DNA from: Apostichopus japonicus
Lineage: Eukaryota; Echinodermata; Holothuroidea; Aspidochirotida; Stichopodidae
NCBI RefSeq assembly: GCF_037975245.1
Contig: NC_092583.1
Location: forward strand, 12,237,764-12,301,763
Direction: 5' to 3'
Length of the DNA: 64,000 nt
A program made the position numbers and the translations under genes. The notes under the pieces were generated by a model. It was not told the origin of the DNA and made no database searches. It saw nothing but the letters and a program-made list of their open reading frames with translations. Below, piece after piece: positions 54,785 through 64,000 of this stretch. Within the stretch, counting starts at the first letter, position 1, and every line of letters starts with the position of its first letter.

Positions 54785-55060
54785 AGATACAAAGGGGTTG
54801 TTATAACTGTGGAGAAAAGAACCATAACTCTGAAAGATGAAGCTTTGACCGCCCAATTTAGTGCAGATCATGTGGACGTCATGAATATAAGGAAAGGTTA
54901 TGCTTCAACAACAATCCCATGTATTAGATTCTTGGCCAAATTGAGGATGCCGCTACATACGACCCCTGTCCTGCAATTACCCCTGACGACACCCATAATG
55001 AATCACAAAAAGTACTCCATGATAAACATCCGAATAGCACACACATTGATGTAAGTAAGA
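54785..55060 (+). other. Unassigned coding-like remnant (copy 2)
   Basis: Paralogue of the remnant near 24,020, with an ORF from 54,809 encoding MEKRTITLKDEALTAQF and SADHVDVMNIRKGYASTTIP. Similarity to the first unit stops near 54,990, where the duplicated block ends shortly before a LINE. Confidence 0.35.
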
Positions 55061-55079
55061 GTTTTAACTATGTTTACAA

Positions 55080-56950
55080 TCATTTCAGCAATGTTATGAC
55101 CACCACGAAATCAATAATGTCATCGAAATAGGTTTTATGAATATTCATCACCTTTTAGCTAAGGTGGATCAATTACATGCTATTGTATATGATGGTACGA
55201 AATCATTTATTATATTTGCTTTGAACGAAACATTTTTAAATGATACAATCCAGGATTATGAAGTATGCATACCTGGTTACAATGTAATTCGTAATGACAG
55301 GACATAGAGAAGGAGGAGGGGTTGCTGTATATATATTTAAAAAAACACCAGCTTCGTTCGACATTCCAATTTGAAACAAATAGAATTGAAGGTATCTGGG
55401 TTAAAATTGTTTTACCTCATATTAAAAATGTGTTGTTATGTGTTTTGTACCGCCCACCTGATTCAACAGCCGATTGGATTGATCATTCATGAAATGTTAG
55501 CTGCCCACGTAATTCTTTTTCTGACATAGTTATTATCTGGAACTTTAACATAACTCTATTAGGTGGTAGTAACAAAATTGGACTGTTACAAAGGCAGACA
55601 CAGGTTGTAGTTATATTTAGTTATAATATTATTTCTTTGAACCAAAGTGGCTTCCTCAGGGGTCGGTATATTGGTGATAGCATTCGTAAAGTGTATGAAA
55701 GAGTACATGTTTTTCCGTTTTGTGTGGAAAAATAAACCAGACCTTATAAGTCGAAGACAATTAATACAAGGATTCCCCGATGGGGGATTGATAATGGTAG
55801 ATTTTTGTAAACATTGTATTGCTCTTAAGATCTCTACTTTTGGTCGTTTGTTGAAGAACAAGAGCTCTAGTTTTGTCTGCTGTAATTTACATAGGTACAA
55901 TATAAGTATTGACTCTTTCTTTAATGATGGGGATTTTTATGTGAAGTTAGTGAGTTCAAAAATCTGTAATCCTTTTTGGAAGAACCTTTTTGAAACTACA
56001 CAAAATTTTCTTCATGGTGTTTCTCTACTATTTACAATGATACTACTATATTAACATTGCCAATTTGGAATAGCAGTTTATTTAATGTTGGGAATAGCCC
56101 AGTATATTACAAGCGTTGGTATGACAAGAGTATACGTTTTATTGGCGATTTGATTATACTTTCGATAATTTTACTCAAGAGTTTAACATATCAACCAATT
56201 TTTTGGAGTATTATGGTATTATCAGCTCTATTAAGGAAAAACTGAAGGGTTTACCCAATGATACAATTTTAAGGGTTATTTTTCCTAATAATAGTTATAT
56301 AAATACTCTGCATGTAAGTGGTTCTTTTTGTTCTAAAGCAGTTTACAATAGATTGTTGGAGTATTCAGGTTATGAGCACAAATCCTACATTAAGTGGTGC
56401 CAGACTATTGATATCAGTAAAAAGGATTGGTCTTTTTATTGTTTTGTCCCTCTTCGGTGTTCGAGTGACGTTAAACTTAGATGGTTTCAATATAGACTGT
56501 TGCATAGGATTATTCCAACTAACAAGTATTTGCATTTAATAAAAGTTACCACTTCTGATAATTGTGACTTTTGTCAAGAATATACTGAAACCATTGAACC
56601 TTTATTTTATGATTCTCACTCGGCTAAGATTTGGAATAATTTACAAATTTTACTTAATAATGCAGGTGTGAATATAATAGTTAAAGATATCTCCATAGTG
56701 TTATTTGGTGCAAAGTTCGCTCGTGAATTAAATTTCGTTATTATATTATTCAAAAGTGACATCTTCAAGATTGCAACAAAAGATAATCCCAATGCAAAAT
56801 AAATTACTATTGTATTTGAAAGAAAATTCGGGGTACAAAAGAATATTTTAATTAGAAATATGAAAGGTGCAGAGTGGGAAAAAAGTCTCAGAGAGACTGA
56901 CTTCGACAAATTGATCCAAGATTTTGTAAGGGTCAAGTCTCGTAAAGTGT
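55080..56950 (+). mobile_element. LINE fragments: AP endonuclease piece followed by L1/Tx1-like C-terminal ORF
   Basis: At 55,140-55,500 a frame-broken endonuclease pattern: NIHHLLAKVDQLHAIVYDG, IFALNETFLNDTIQDYEVCI, PGYNVIRNDR, IEGIWVKIVLP, CVLYRPPDST. From 55,647 to 56,802, in two frames, RFVWKNKPDLISRRQLIQGF, PDGGLIMVDFCKHCIALKIS, LRWFQYRLLHRIIPTNKYLH, CDFCQEYTETIEPLFYD, the C-terminal part with a zf-RVT-like finger. The central RT domain is missing, so this is either one deleted element or two. Confidence 0.66.
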
Positions 56951-58011
56951 CTGGTCTGTAAATATATGTACTGTACTATATCCATGTTATAATTGATCAT
57001 GATTGCTCATTTGTACTGAGAGATGTGGTAGCAACCTGTTGATTTGCATACGGTAGGGGTGGTAGCAATCTGTTCATTTGTACTGAGAGAGGTGGTAGCA
57101 ACCTGTTTACTTGTACTGAAAATTGATCAGGCAAACAGGCTTGAAGGCGTCATGAAAATTCTTGAACATAAATTTACTTCAAAAATCACAAATACTGCAC
57201 CATTTTCCATCTAAGCACCCTTAATTATTCAAAAAAAAATCCACCCCTTCCCTTAGACCCCTCCCCCAGGACAGCGATCATTAGGGTGTTGTGGGCCTCC
57301 ACTACTGCAGGTTGCCCACGGGCCTCCATAATACGGCCCTGCATGTCAGGGTAGTTAAGCTTCTTATAATTTACTGGAGGCATGCAGGTTTAGTAGGGAT
57401 TAGGCCTACAAGGCGGTGGCGGTCTGCTTAAAATGGCTAAAGGAAACCCGCATAATCATGGAATATTAAGTATATTAAGTATATGAAGTATTAAAATGCA
57501 ATCCGCGTAGTAATGGTTTAAGAAAGGTAAAAGGCGGTTTGAAGGTCGTTTACTAAACGTAGTTTTCTAACTTTGGTGTGCGGAAAGGACCGTGTTTTGT
57601 TTAATACCAGTGAAACATTCTTTTAGCATGTCAACGTTTCTTCTAGATTCAGTTTGCACTCAGAGACTTTCTAAGCAAACCATCTAAACCATCTTTAAAA
57701 AAAAGAAAAATATTTCGATACTACCTAAGTTCAAGTCGTTATATCTAAGTTCCAATATATGTGAATAGCCTTTTGCGTACTGAACAACTATTGTACTGAT
57801 TTATCATAATATCTTACTTATTGCCTGGTACACCATGTCCGACTATAAGTTATTTTTTAATTAAAATACTTAGATATACTTCTACCCACAGAATAACATA
57901 CCCACAGAAATGATATAATTACCGGAAACTCAGGAGATATGAAGTACGTCGATTAGTTAGAGTACCACTTACGATGCAATTGACACCTATAAATACTCGT
58001 CATGTCGTGAG

Positions 58012-58015
<4 letters not shown>
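56951..58015. other. Intergenic stretch before the gene C unit
   Basis: Holds the ~50-bp minisatellite and a ~40-bp hAT-MITE relic near 57,240. Otherwise nothing recognised. Confidence 0.45.
57004..57120. repeat. Short tandem minisatellite
   Basis: About three units of ~45-50 bp sharing 'GGTGGTAGCAACCTGTT' and 'TTTGTACTGAGAGA'. Confidence 0.6.

Positions 58016-58079
<64 letters not shown>
58016..58079. repeat. (TA)n tract
   Basis: Pure TA, upstream of the PLE fragment near gene C. Confidence 0.9.
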
Positions 58080-58081
<2 letters not shown>

Positions 58082-58194
58082 TGGTGAAATGTTCTACGTA
58101 ATAGTAGAAAAATAATAGTAGAAACGATAAGGACAACATGTAATGCCTTTAAATCCGACATAATATTTAGAATAGATATAACTACACGCTACTC

Positions 58195-58224
58195 AAATTT
58201 TCGGACACCCTGGTCCTTCGTCAG
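58195..58224 (-). ncRNA. Hammerhead-ribozyme-like motif
   Basis: Minus strand: CUGACGA (fits CUGANGA), extra A, stem II GGAC with loop CAGGGU and GUCC, GAAA, AUU, U. The stem III bases AAUU are self-complementary. Stem I pairing is weak here. Confidence 0.42.
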
Positions 58225-58520
58225 GTGTTAAAAGAGTGATTGAAATCACTTTAGTCTACCGTAAGCCCCAGACTGCTCAAAGTGCTTGAATCCATGTGCT
58301 GACCTGATATACAATACATTGGCCAAACCTCCACTCCTTTTCGTCTGCGACTTAATAATCACAAAAGCACAATCAGACTCAACAAAACCAGTTTTCCGTT
58401 GGCTGAACATTTTAATCTTCCACAACACAACATCGTCTGTCTTAAGTTTGCCATAATCCTGGGTAATTTGTCTGACCATTATAAAAGAAAATTAAAGTAC
58501 GTTGACACTGTCATGGTCGC
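58195..58520 (+). mobile_element. Penelope-like fragment (GIY-YIG region)
   Basis: Plus-strand peptide GQTSTPFRLRLNNHKSTIRL, then FPLAEHFNLPQHNIVCLKFA and HYKRKLKYVDTV, again the PLE endonuclease pattern, with frame breaks. A minus-strand hammerhead-like hairpin lies at its left end. It precedes the gene C leader repeats, next to a (TA)n tract. Confidence 0.6.
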
Positions 58521-58800
58521 AATAGGGATATGGCTTTTCTTTCCGGGTTCAAGCACTTTGAGCAGTCTGGGGCTTACGGTAGAGTTCATGAGAGCAGGGA
58601 GTTGTTCATAACAACTCCTTGATGAGAGTACCATTTACGACGACAAGATCTCTAGCGCAAGTCTGGCGCCGGTGTATCATACCGTTAACATTCGACTTGG
58701 AATACATGTGAAGTGGATAGCAACAACTAACGTAAAAGGAAATACTCGTCATCTTGTGATTAGACTTGAAACTGAGAATCAAACGCATGATTTAGTGTGA

Positions 58801-59695
58801 GGCTAGTTGTTGACGGGCTTGTGGAACAACGAGTACAGCAAACAAGTAAGCAGTCTTCTTTCGGTATGTATAATCTTATTTTGTCGTTTTATGAAGATAT
58901 CAAACCAATGTATCATCTTATTCTTAGCCTATGGTAGAGTTCTTTGTGATTAAAGAAAGAAAGAAAGACATTGCCCCCAATTTTGTTATTTTCTCTATCT
59001 TGTGATGTCATAATGCCACAATGGTGTCTGAAAACTTTTAGGGTCTTTTTTTTTTGGGGGGGGGGGCTTTTTGTTTCTTTTAATATTTTCAAATTAGAAT
59101 GCACCACAAATTTCTGAATGTTTATTTTTCTCCAGGAAACGGCACTTTTTAATTGCAAGTAGTTCTCTGTTTCCGGGTAAAAGAGTCCTGTGTAAATATG
59201 TTTTTCATAATCTCTTACCAGGAAAAGGGAGGAAATATTGTGCCTTCATTTAAGAAAACAGGGTTGTTCTAATCTACGAAAAGGGGTCACTTTTGGGGTT
59301 TTACAAAAGAAATTGAAGTTAAATTTCAATGGGTGTTCCACAATTCTGGCAGCACCTGACCACCCCGCCCCGACCCCTGTTCCGTCTGCCCGGCTCCACC
59401 GTCCATGTTTCCATTGCTACTATTTATAAGGCGTCATGCTCTGTATCCACTTGAGTAATATGATTACAAAATCACATCGGTGCCGACTTCTATTTAGCTG
59501 TGTATTTCATTTGTGAAATAAATTAAAAAAATAAATAAGATGTTTGATATTTTGCAGTGTCACAAACACATACAAAAATAAACAATATAGGTAATTTTTC
59601 TCGCGATCAAAACTTATCATTTTGGCCAATTTTTGGGAATGCAAGTATAGTTTGTTATTTGATGTGACGATTTTCGTACACTCCTCTTAATAGGG
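58801..59695 (+). repeat. Array leader repeat, copy C0 (no exon follows)
   Basis: Leader copy that stops just before the exon 1 position, where the next leader copy is joined. This is a tandem duplication of ~1,020 bp. Confidence 0.62.
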
Positions 59696-59822
59696 GCCGT
59701 TGTATCATTCCATAGACATTCGACTTGGAATACAGGTGAAGTTGATAGTAACAACTAAGGAAATAATCGTCATCTTGTGATTAGACTTGAAACTGAAAAT
59801 CAAACGCATGATTCAGTGTGAG

Positions 59823-60614
59823 GCTAGTTTTTGACAGGCTTGTGGAACAGCGAGTACAGCAAATAAGTAAGCAGTTTTCTTTCGGTATGTAGAATCTTAT
59901 TTTGTCGTTCAAAGAAATTATCAAACTAATTTATCATCTTATTCTTAGCCTATGATAGAGTTCTTTGTGATTAAAGAAAGAAAGAAAGAAAGACATAGCC
60001 CCCAAACAGATAAGAAAAATTGTTTTTTCTTCGTTTGGGAGTTGAATCCTATTGTTTTAAAATCGTGTCTGGTGGCTGTCATTTTGTCAATCTTGTGATG
60101 TCATAATGCCACAATGGCATCTGAAAACTTTTAGGGTCTTTGTTTTTGGCTTTTTGTTTCTTTCAGTATTTTCAAATTAGAATGTACCACAAATTTCTGA
60201 ATGTTTATTTTTCTCCAGGAAACGGCACTTTTTAATTGCAAGTAGTATTTCTGGGTAAAAGGGTCATTTGTAAAAAAAAATATTTCTATTTAGCTGTGTA
60301 TTTCATTTGTGAAATAAATTAGAAAAATAAAAAAGATGCTTGATATTTTGCAGTGCACAAACACATACAAAAATAAACAATATAGGTAATTTTCTCGCGA
60401 TCAAAACAATTTTTTTTGGCAATTGCAGTATAGTTTGTTATTTGATGTGACGATTTTCGTATACACTCCTCTTAATAGCGTCACTTGTTAACATGTTTGA
60501 AACGCTGATTCCAGTCTCAATCAAAATTTCCCTTCATGTGATACCTTTTCACCTCCTTTTTTATGCTATTTTTCTTTCTTTGTCTCTTGAATCCAATTTT
60601 TTTAGGACTCAGCC
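59823..60614 (+). repeat. Array leader repeat, copy C (upstream of gene C)
   Basis: Leads into exon 1 of gene C; resembles copy B in lacking the ~400-bp segment. Confidence 0.65.
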
Positions 60615-62056
60615 ATGATCTTCTCCACCCATTTGTTGACATTTTTGTTAGTTATTGTTATCACTGCAGAGGTAAATCATTGTGAAACTGTTACCAATGA
60701 TCCTGGTAACAAAGAAAATGATGTTGAAGATATCAAGAATCAGGTTACGTATCAGGAAGGCGATGGTAGTACCTGCAAGAACGAATTGTACAACGTATTG
60801 TACAATGCAACAAACGCGCAAGTGGCAGGTTAGTCTTTGAATAAGCACAACACTTCAGAGAGTCATGTGCTTAAAGGAGTAAGAGTCTCGTGATTGCTCG
60901 CCAAGTAATGCGGTGTTTTAATTTGTTTAAAGAAAGGGCAAGGAGTGATATTTCATACGGAAACAAAAAGTTGTTGGTAAAATATCAGCTACCATAATTG
61001 GATTGATGTGACACCGCCCAAATAACATAACAAATGGTTATGAGCAATGAATCAAAAGTTTAAACTGTCCGAATTAATTGATTATTTGGGCATATTTTCA
61101 GATATCGTTGTTGCAGCTGTAGTTTTGTTTTTGCTTGTATGTTAAGAGCATAAGTCGGTGTCTGTCTGTATGTTTTTCTGTTTGTATGTTTGTCTGTCTG
61201 ACTGCTTCTATACCTAACTGCTCGTTTGTCATCGTCTTTCTCTTTCTCCGGCTCTTTTATGTCTAAAATATAAAATATATATATTTTAATTATCTTCTTA
61301 CTCATTTATTTTTATTTCTTTCGCATCCAGCTCTTAATTCTTTCGGGATACCTAATACCGGATTACTAGCAGGTACCAGAAGCTGGTACGGACATTTCAG
61401 TGGTTGCACAGAACTACCAGATTTCCAGTACTGTATGCTAACTGTGCATGTCAACATAGCAACTCTCTCAATGGTAATATTGCAAACACGCAGTCTTCAC
61501 TTAACGTTATCCAATCATTTATACGTGTTTGTTGTATATTCATAGTTGCATGTTCATATAGCTGCATGTTCATAGCCAATAGCCTGCACCCACCCAAGCA
61601 ATTATCCACACTCTCGTTAGGAAATATACATACAAATGTTCTTGTTTGTGAAGGATTTATGCGCTGTAGTGTGTGTCAGCCAAACTCTGATAATAAGGTG
61701 CATCTGTCAATACTGGACATCGATAGGCCCCTCATCCTCCCTCTCCATCTTATGCCCCCTCCATCTTATACCCCCCTCCATCTTACGCCCCTCCTCTAAA
61801 TCTTAAACCTGTGCCGAGGATCAGGATTAGCATTCACCGACAAGGGTAACAGAGATGTGTGACTGTGGGGAGGGGGGGGGGTGTTTGTGTGGGTGTATGT
61901 GTACGTATAGTACGCTACTAACTCGGAATATGCTTCATAACAGGGGCTGGGAGTCGTTATATGAGCCTATTTCGTCTCACGGAATCAACAATAAAATCCT
62001 TTTTTTCAGTTTTCTATTGTTTAGAAATGACCTATGAAACCTTACCCTGTAATATA

Positions 62057-62107
<51 letters not shown>

Positions 62108-62111
62108 CTAT

Positions 62112-62167
<56 letters not shown>

Positions 62168-63046
62168 GGCCTCTGGACGTTCGGTCGGCGTCCGTGGCCT
62201 GGTTGGTTGGGGTGTCTGCGTACAAAGCGGGAGGCCCGGGTTCGAATCCCGGGGGAGGCTGGAAGTTTTTTCACTGTTCTGGATTTTCCTTCTCATTACG
62301 TTTTCAATTATATTTATTCTTTTGCCTTTGTCGTTTACCTCCATTTCATTGACATAATGTATGTTCAATGTATCTCTTTCGAGATCCGGCTTTGGGAATC
62401 ACAAATGATTTTCGAGTTGGTTAGCATCATGTTTGATCAATGGTGTGAGGCAGGATATGTCACCAAAGACGGAGCTGGTATCGTTCGATGCGGGTGTCGG
62501 ACGCCTTTAGTGGGATTGCGGCCTTCCTTGCCGGCTTAGGGCCTCTAGACGTGCGGTTGGCGTCCGTGACCTGCTTGGTTGGGGTGTCCGCGTACAAAGC
62601 GGGAGGCCCGGGTTCGAATCCCGGTGGAGGCTGGAAGGTTTTTTCACTGTTCTCGATTTTCCAACTCATTACGTTTTCAATTATATATATTCATTTGCCT
62701 TTGTCGTTAACCTACATTTCATTAACATAAAGTATGTTCAAAGTATCTCTTCCGAGATCCGGCTTTAGGAATCACAAGGATTTCGAGTTATTTAGCATCA
62801 TGTTTGATCTCTAGAAGTGGGCAAATATGTCACCAAACAGAATCAGTATTGTTCGATATGGGTGACTAACGCCTACAGTGGAATTACGACCTTCCTTACC
62901 GGTTTCGAACCTCTGGACAATCAATCAGCGTCCATCGCCTAGTGGTTAGGGTGTCCACATATAAAGCGGCAGGAGGCCCGGGTTCGAATCCCGGTGGAAG
63001 CTGGACGTTTTTTCACTGTTCTGAATTTTCCAACTCACTACAGTTT

Positions 63047-63095
<49 letters not shown>

Positions 63096-63900
63096 ATATA
63101 TATATATATAAATATATATATATTTATATTTATATCTATATTTATATATTAACAACTTTAAGCTGTTTTGTGATTTTGGTTTATTTCTCCGATTACTTAA
63201 TCAGACGGAGTTACATCAACTTTCCATAAGATGGGGAATTTGTGCACCGAAGATCTGTTCAGATAATGGCATACACGATAACGTGGAAATGCTCACTAGT
63301 AAGTCGTGCATAATGGATGTAACAAGATAAAAGATGTCGCTTGATACCGCATATACAGAACAACAATGGTACTGTCATTAGAGAAAACGACCTGAAATTG
63401 AAATATCTATCAACATTTGTTTCATATGGAAAGATCAATCATCAGTTGTCAGGGACCCTCCAATATGTGGAGGGGGTGGACGGGGGTGGTCCACCAAATA
63501 ACAGCAATGATTTTCAACACCACTGAAATATTGGTCTGACTCCTACCACTCCCCTCCCCATCTACATACATGCAAATCGTGTTGATTGTATAACTAGCCA
63601 TTGAGGCACATTTCATCCACAACACATCCACCGCCACTCCACCGCCACCAACCCCTCCTCTCTCAACTGTTCAATGTAGATACAGTCTCTGAAGAACTTG
63701 CATTCAAACATTTTTCTACAACATACATCTTTGAGGTTAGATCTCTCCTCGGTATATATTGATATTTATTTTTCTCTCGTTCCTTTCAATGTAGCATATC
63801 TACGTTCCAGTACCGGTGTGAATTTAACCGGTGTATCATCTAAAGCCTACTGTGTACAGAATAATCGAGTGCCGTATTCAACCGGTTTTTATATTACAGG
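60615..63900 (+). CDS. nrf-6-like: NRF-6-like acyltransferase, gene C (exons 1-3; runs off the right edge)
   Basis: Third array member, truncated by the window end. Exon 1 60615-60828 encodes a signal peptide beginning [20 protein letters not shown] and the acidic segment ending NAQVAG; its donor is GTTAGT where gene B has GTAAGT. Exon 2 61331-61473 gives [15 protein letters not shown] and the conserved FSGC and FQYC. Exon 3 63686-63900 gives [20 protein letters not shown] through SKAYC and ends in phase 2 like the other copies. Intron 2 (61474-63685) contains a (TA)n tract and three tRNA-like repeats. From about 62,460 to the end, the sequence follows the start of the window (gene A) more closely than gene B. 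Exon 4 onward lies outside. Confidence 0.86.
62055..62165. repeat. (TA)n tract in intron 2 of gene C
   Basis: TA with AATA/CTA interruptions, abutting tRNA-like copy 7. Confidence 0.88.
62188..62262 (+). repeat. tRNA-like repeat, copy 7
   Basis: In intron 2 of gene C, abutting a (TA)n tract on the left. Confidence 0.62.
62560..62634 (+). repeat. tRNA-like repeat, copy 8
   Basis: Equivalent to copy 1 at the start of the window (same leader, near-identical). Confidence 0.65.
62928..63001 (+). repeat. tRNA-like repeat, copy 9
   Basis: Equivalent to copy 2, with the (TA)n tract following in both. Confidence 0.65.
63051..63150. repeat. (TA)n tract in intron 2 of gene C
   Basis: Follows tRNA-like copy 9 exactly as the tract at 583 follows copy 2. 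Confidence 0.88.
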
Positions 63901-64000
63901 GTAAGGTTTCATAGGTCATTTCAACACAATAGAAAACTGAAAAAAATTATTTTATTGTTGATACCGTCAGACGAAATAGGCTCCCGGCCCCTGTTATGAA

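Overview
The window looks like an animal (metazoan) nuclear genome: AT-rich, with many short exons bounded by GT..AG introns, abundant (TA)n, (CAT)n and poly-C/G tracts, tRNA-derived SINE-like repeats, LINE, Penelope-like (PLE), hAT-like and LTR elements, and no prokaryotic gene organisation. Lineage-specific copies of nose-resistant-to-fluoxetine-6 (NRF-6)-like genes and Methyltransf_FA-domain genes suggest a marine invertebrate. A deuterostome such as an echinoderm is my guess, but the sequence alone does not settle this.

The main genes form a plus-strand tandem array of NRF-6-like multipass acyltransferases (signal peptide, NRF domain, Acyltransferase_3 domain). Gene A enters from the left edge: exons 3-14 lie at 1,116-11,492 and its first two exons are upstream of the window. 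A relic B0 (broken exon 1 and an intact exon 2) lies at 27,669-29,057. Gene B is complete, with 14 exons at 31,248-51,455. All of its splice phases agree and its exons add to 2,184 nt, predicting 727 residues. Gene C starts at 60,615 and leaves the window after exon 3. Each array unit is preceded by a ~1 kb leader repeat; four copies start at about 26,549, 30,441, 58,801 and 59,823.

Downstream of genes A and B, on the minus strand, lies a second duplicated gene with exons of a Methyltransf_FA (farnesoic acid O-methyltransferase-like) domain. The two copies are damaged in different ways. The copy after gene A (13,625-23,325) has a ~4.5 kb nested retroelement/foldback insertion in its last recognised exon. 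The copy after gene B (53,204-54,002) has lost ~4.5 kb, including the middle exons.

The duplicated units A (1 to ~24,230) and B (~32,690 to ~54,990) align through introns, so elements present in only one copy show clean empty sites in the other. This allowed base-level calls for a TA-flanked foldback element, two hAT-like elements with 8-bp target duplications, a TTAA/8-bp element, and a PLE piece with a 16-bp target duplication. A solo LTR with a 5-bp duplication was called the same way by comparing relic B0 with leader B.

The most unusual signal is a set of short hairpin motifs at PLE ends. They match a hammerhead-ribozyme core with a self-complementary four-base stem III, and the bases differ between copies in compensating ways. 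One copy appears as an almost bare 65-bp insertion flanked by 10-bp direct repeats.
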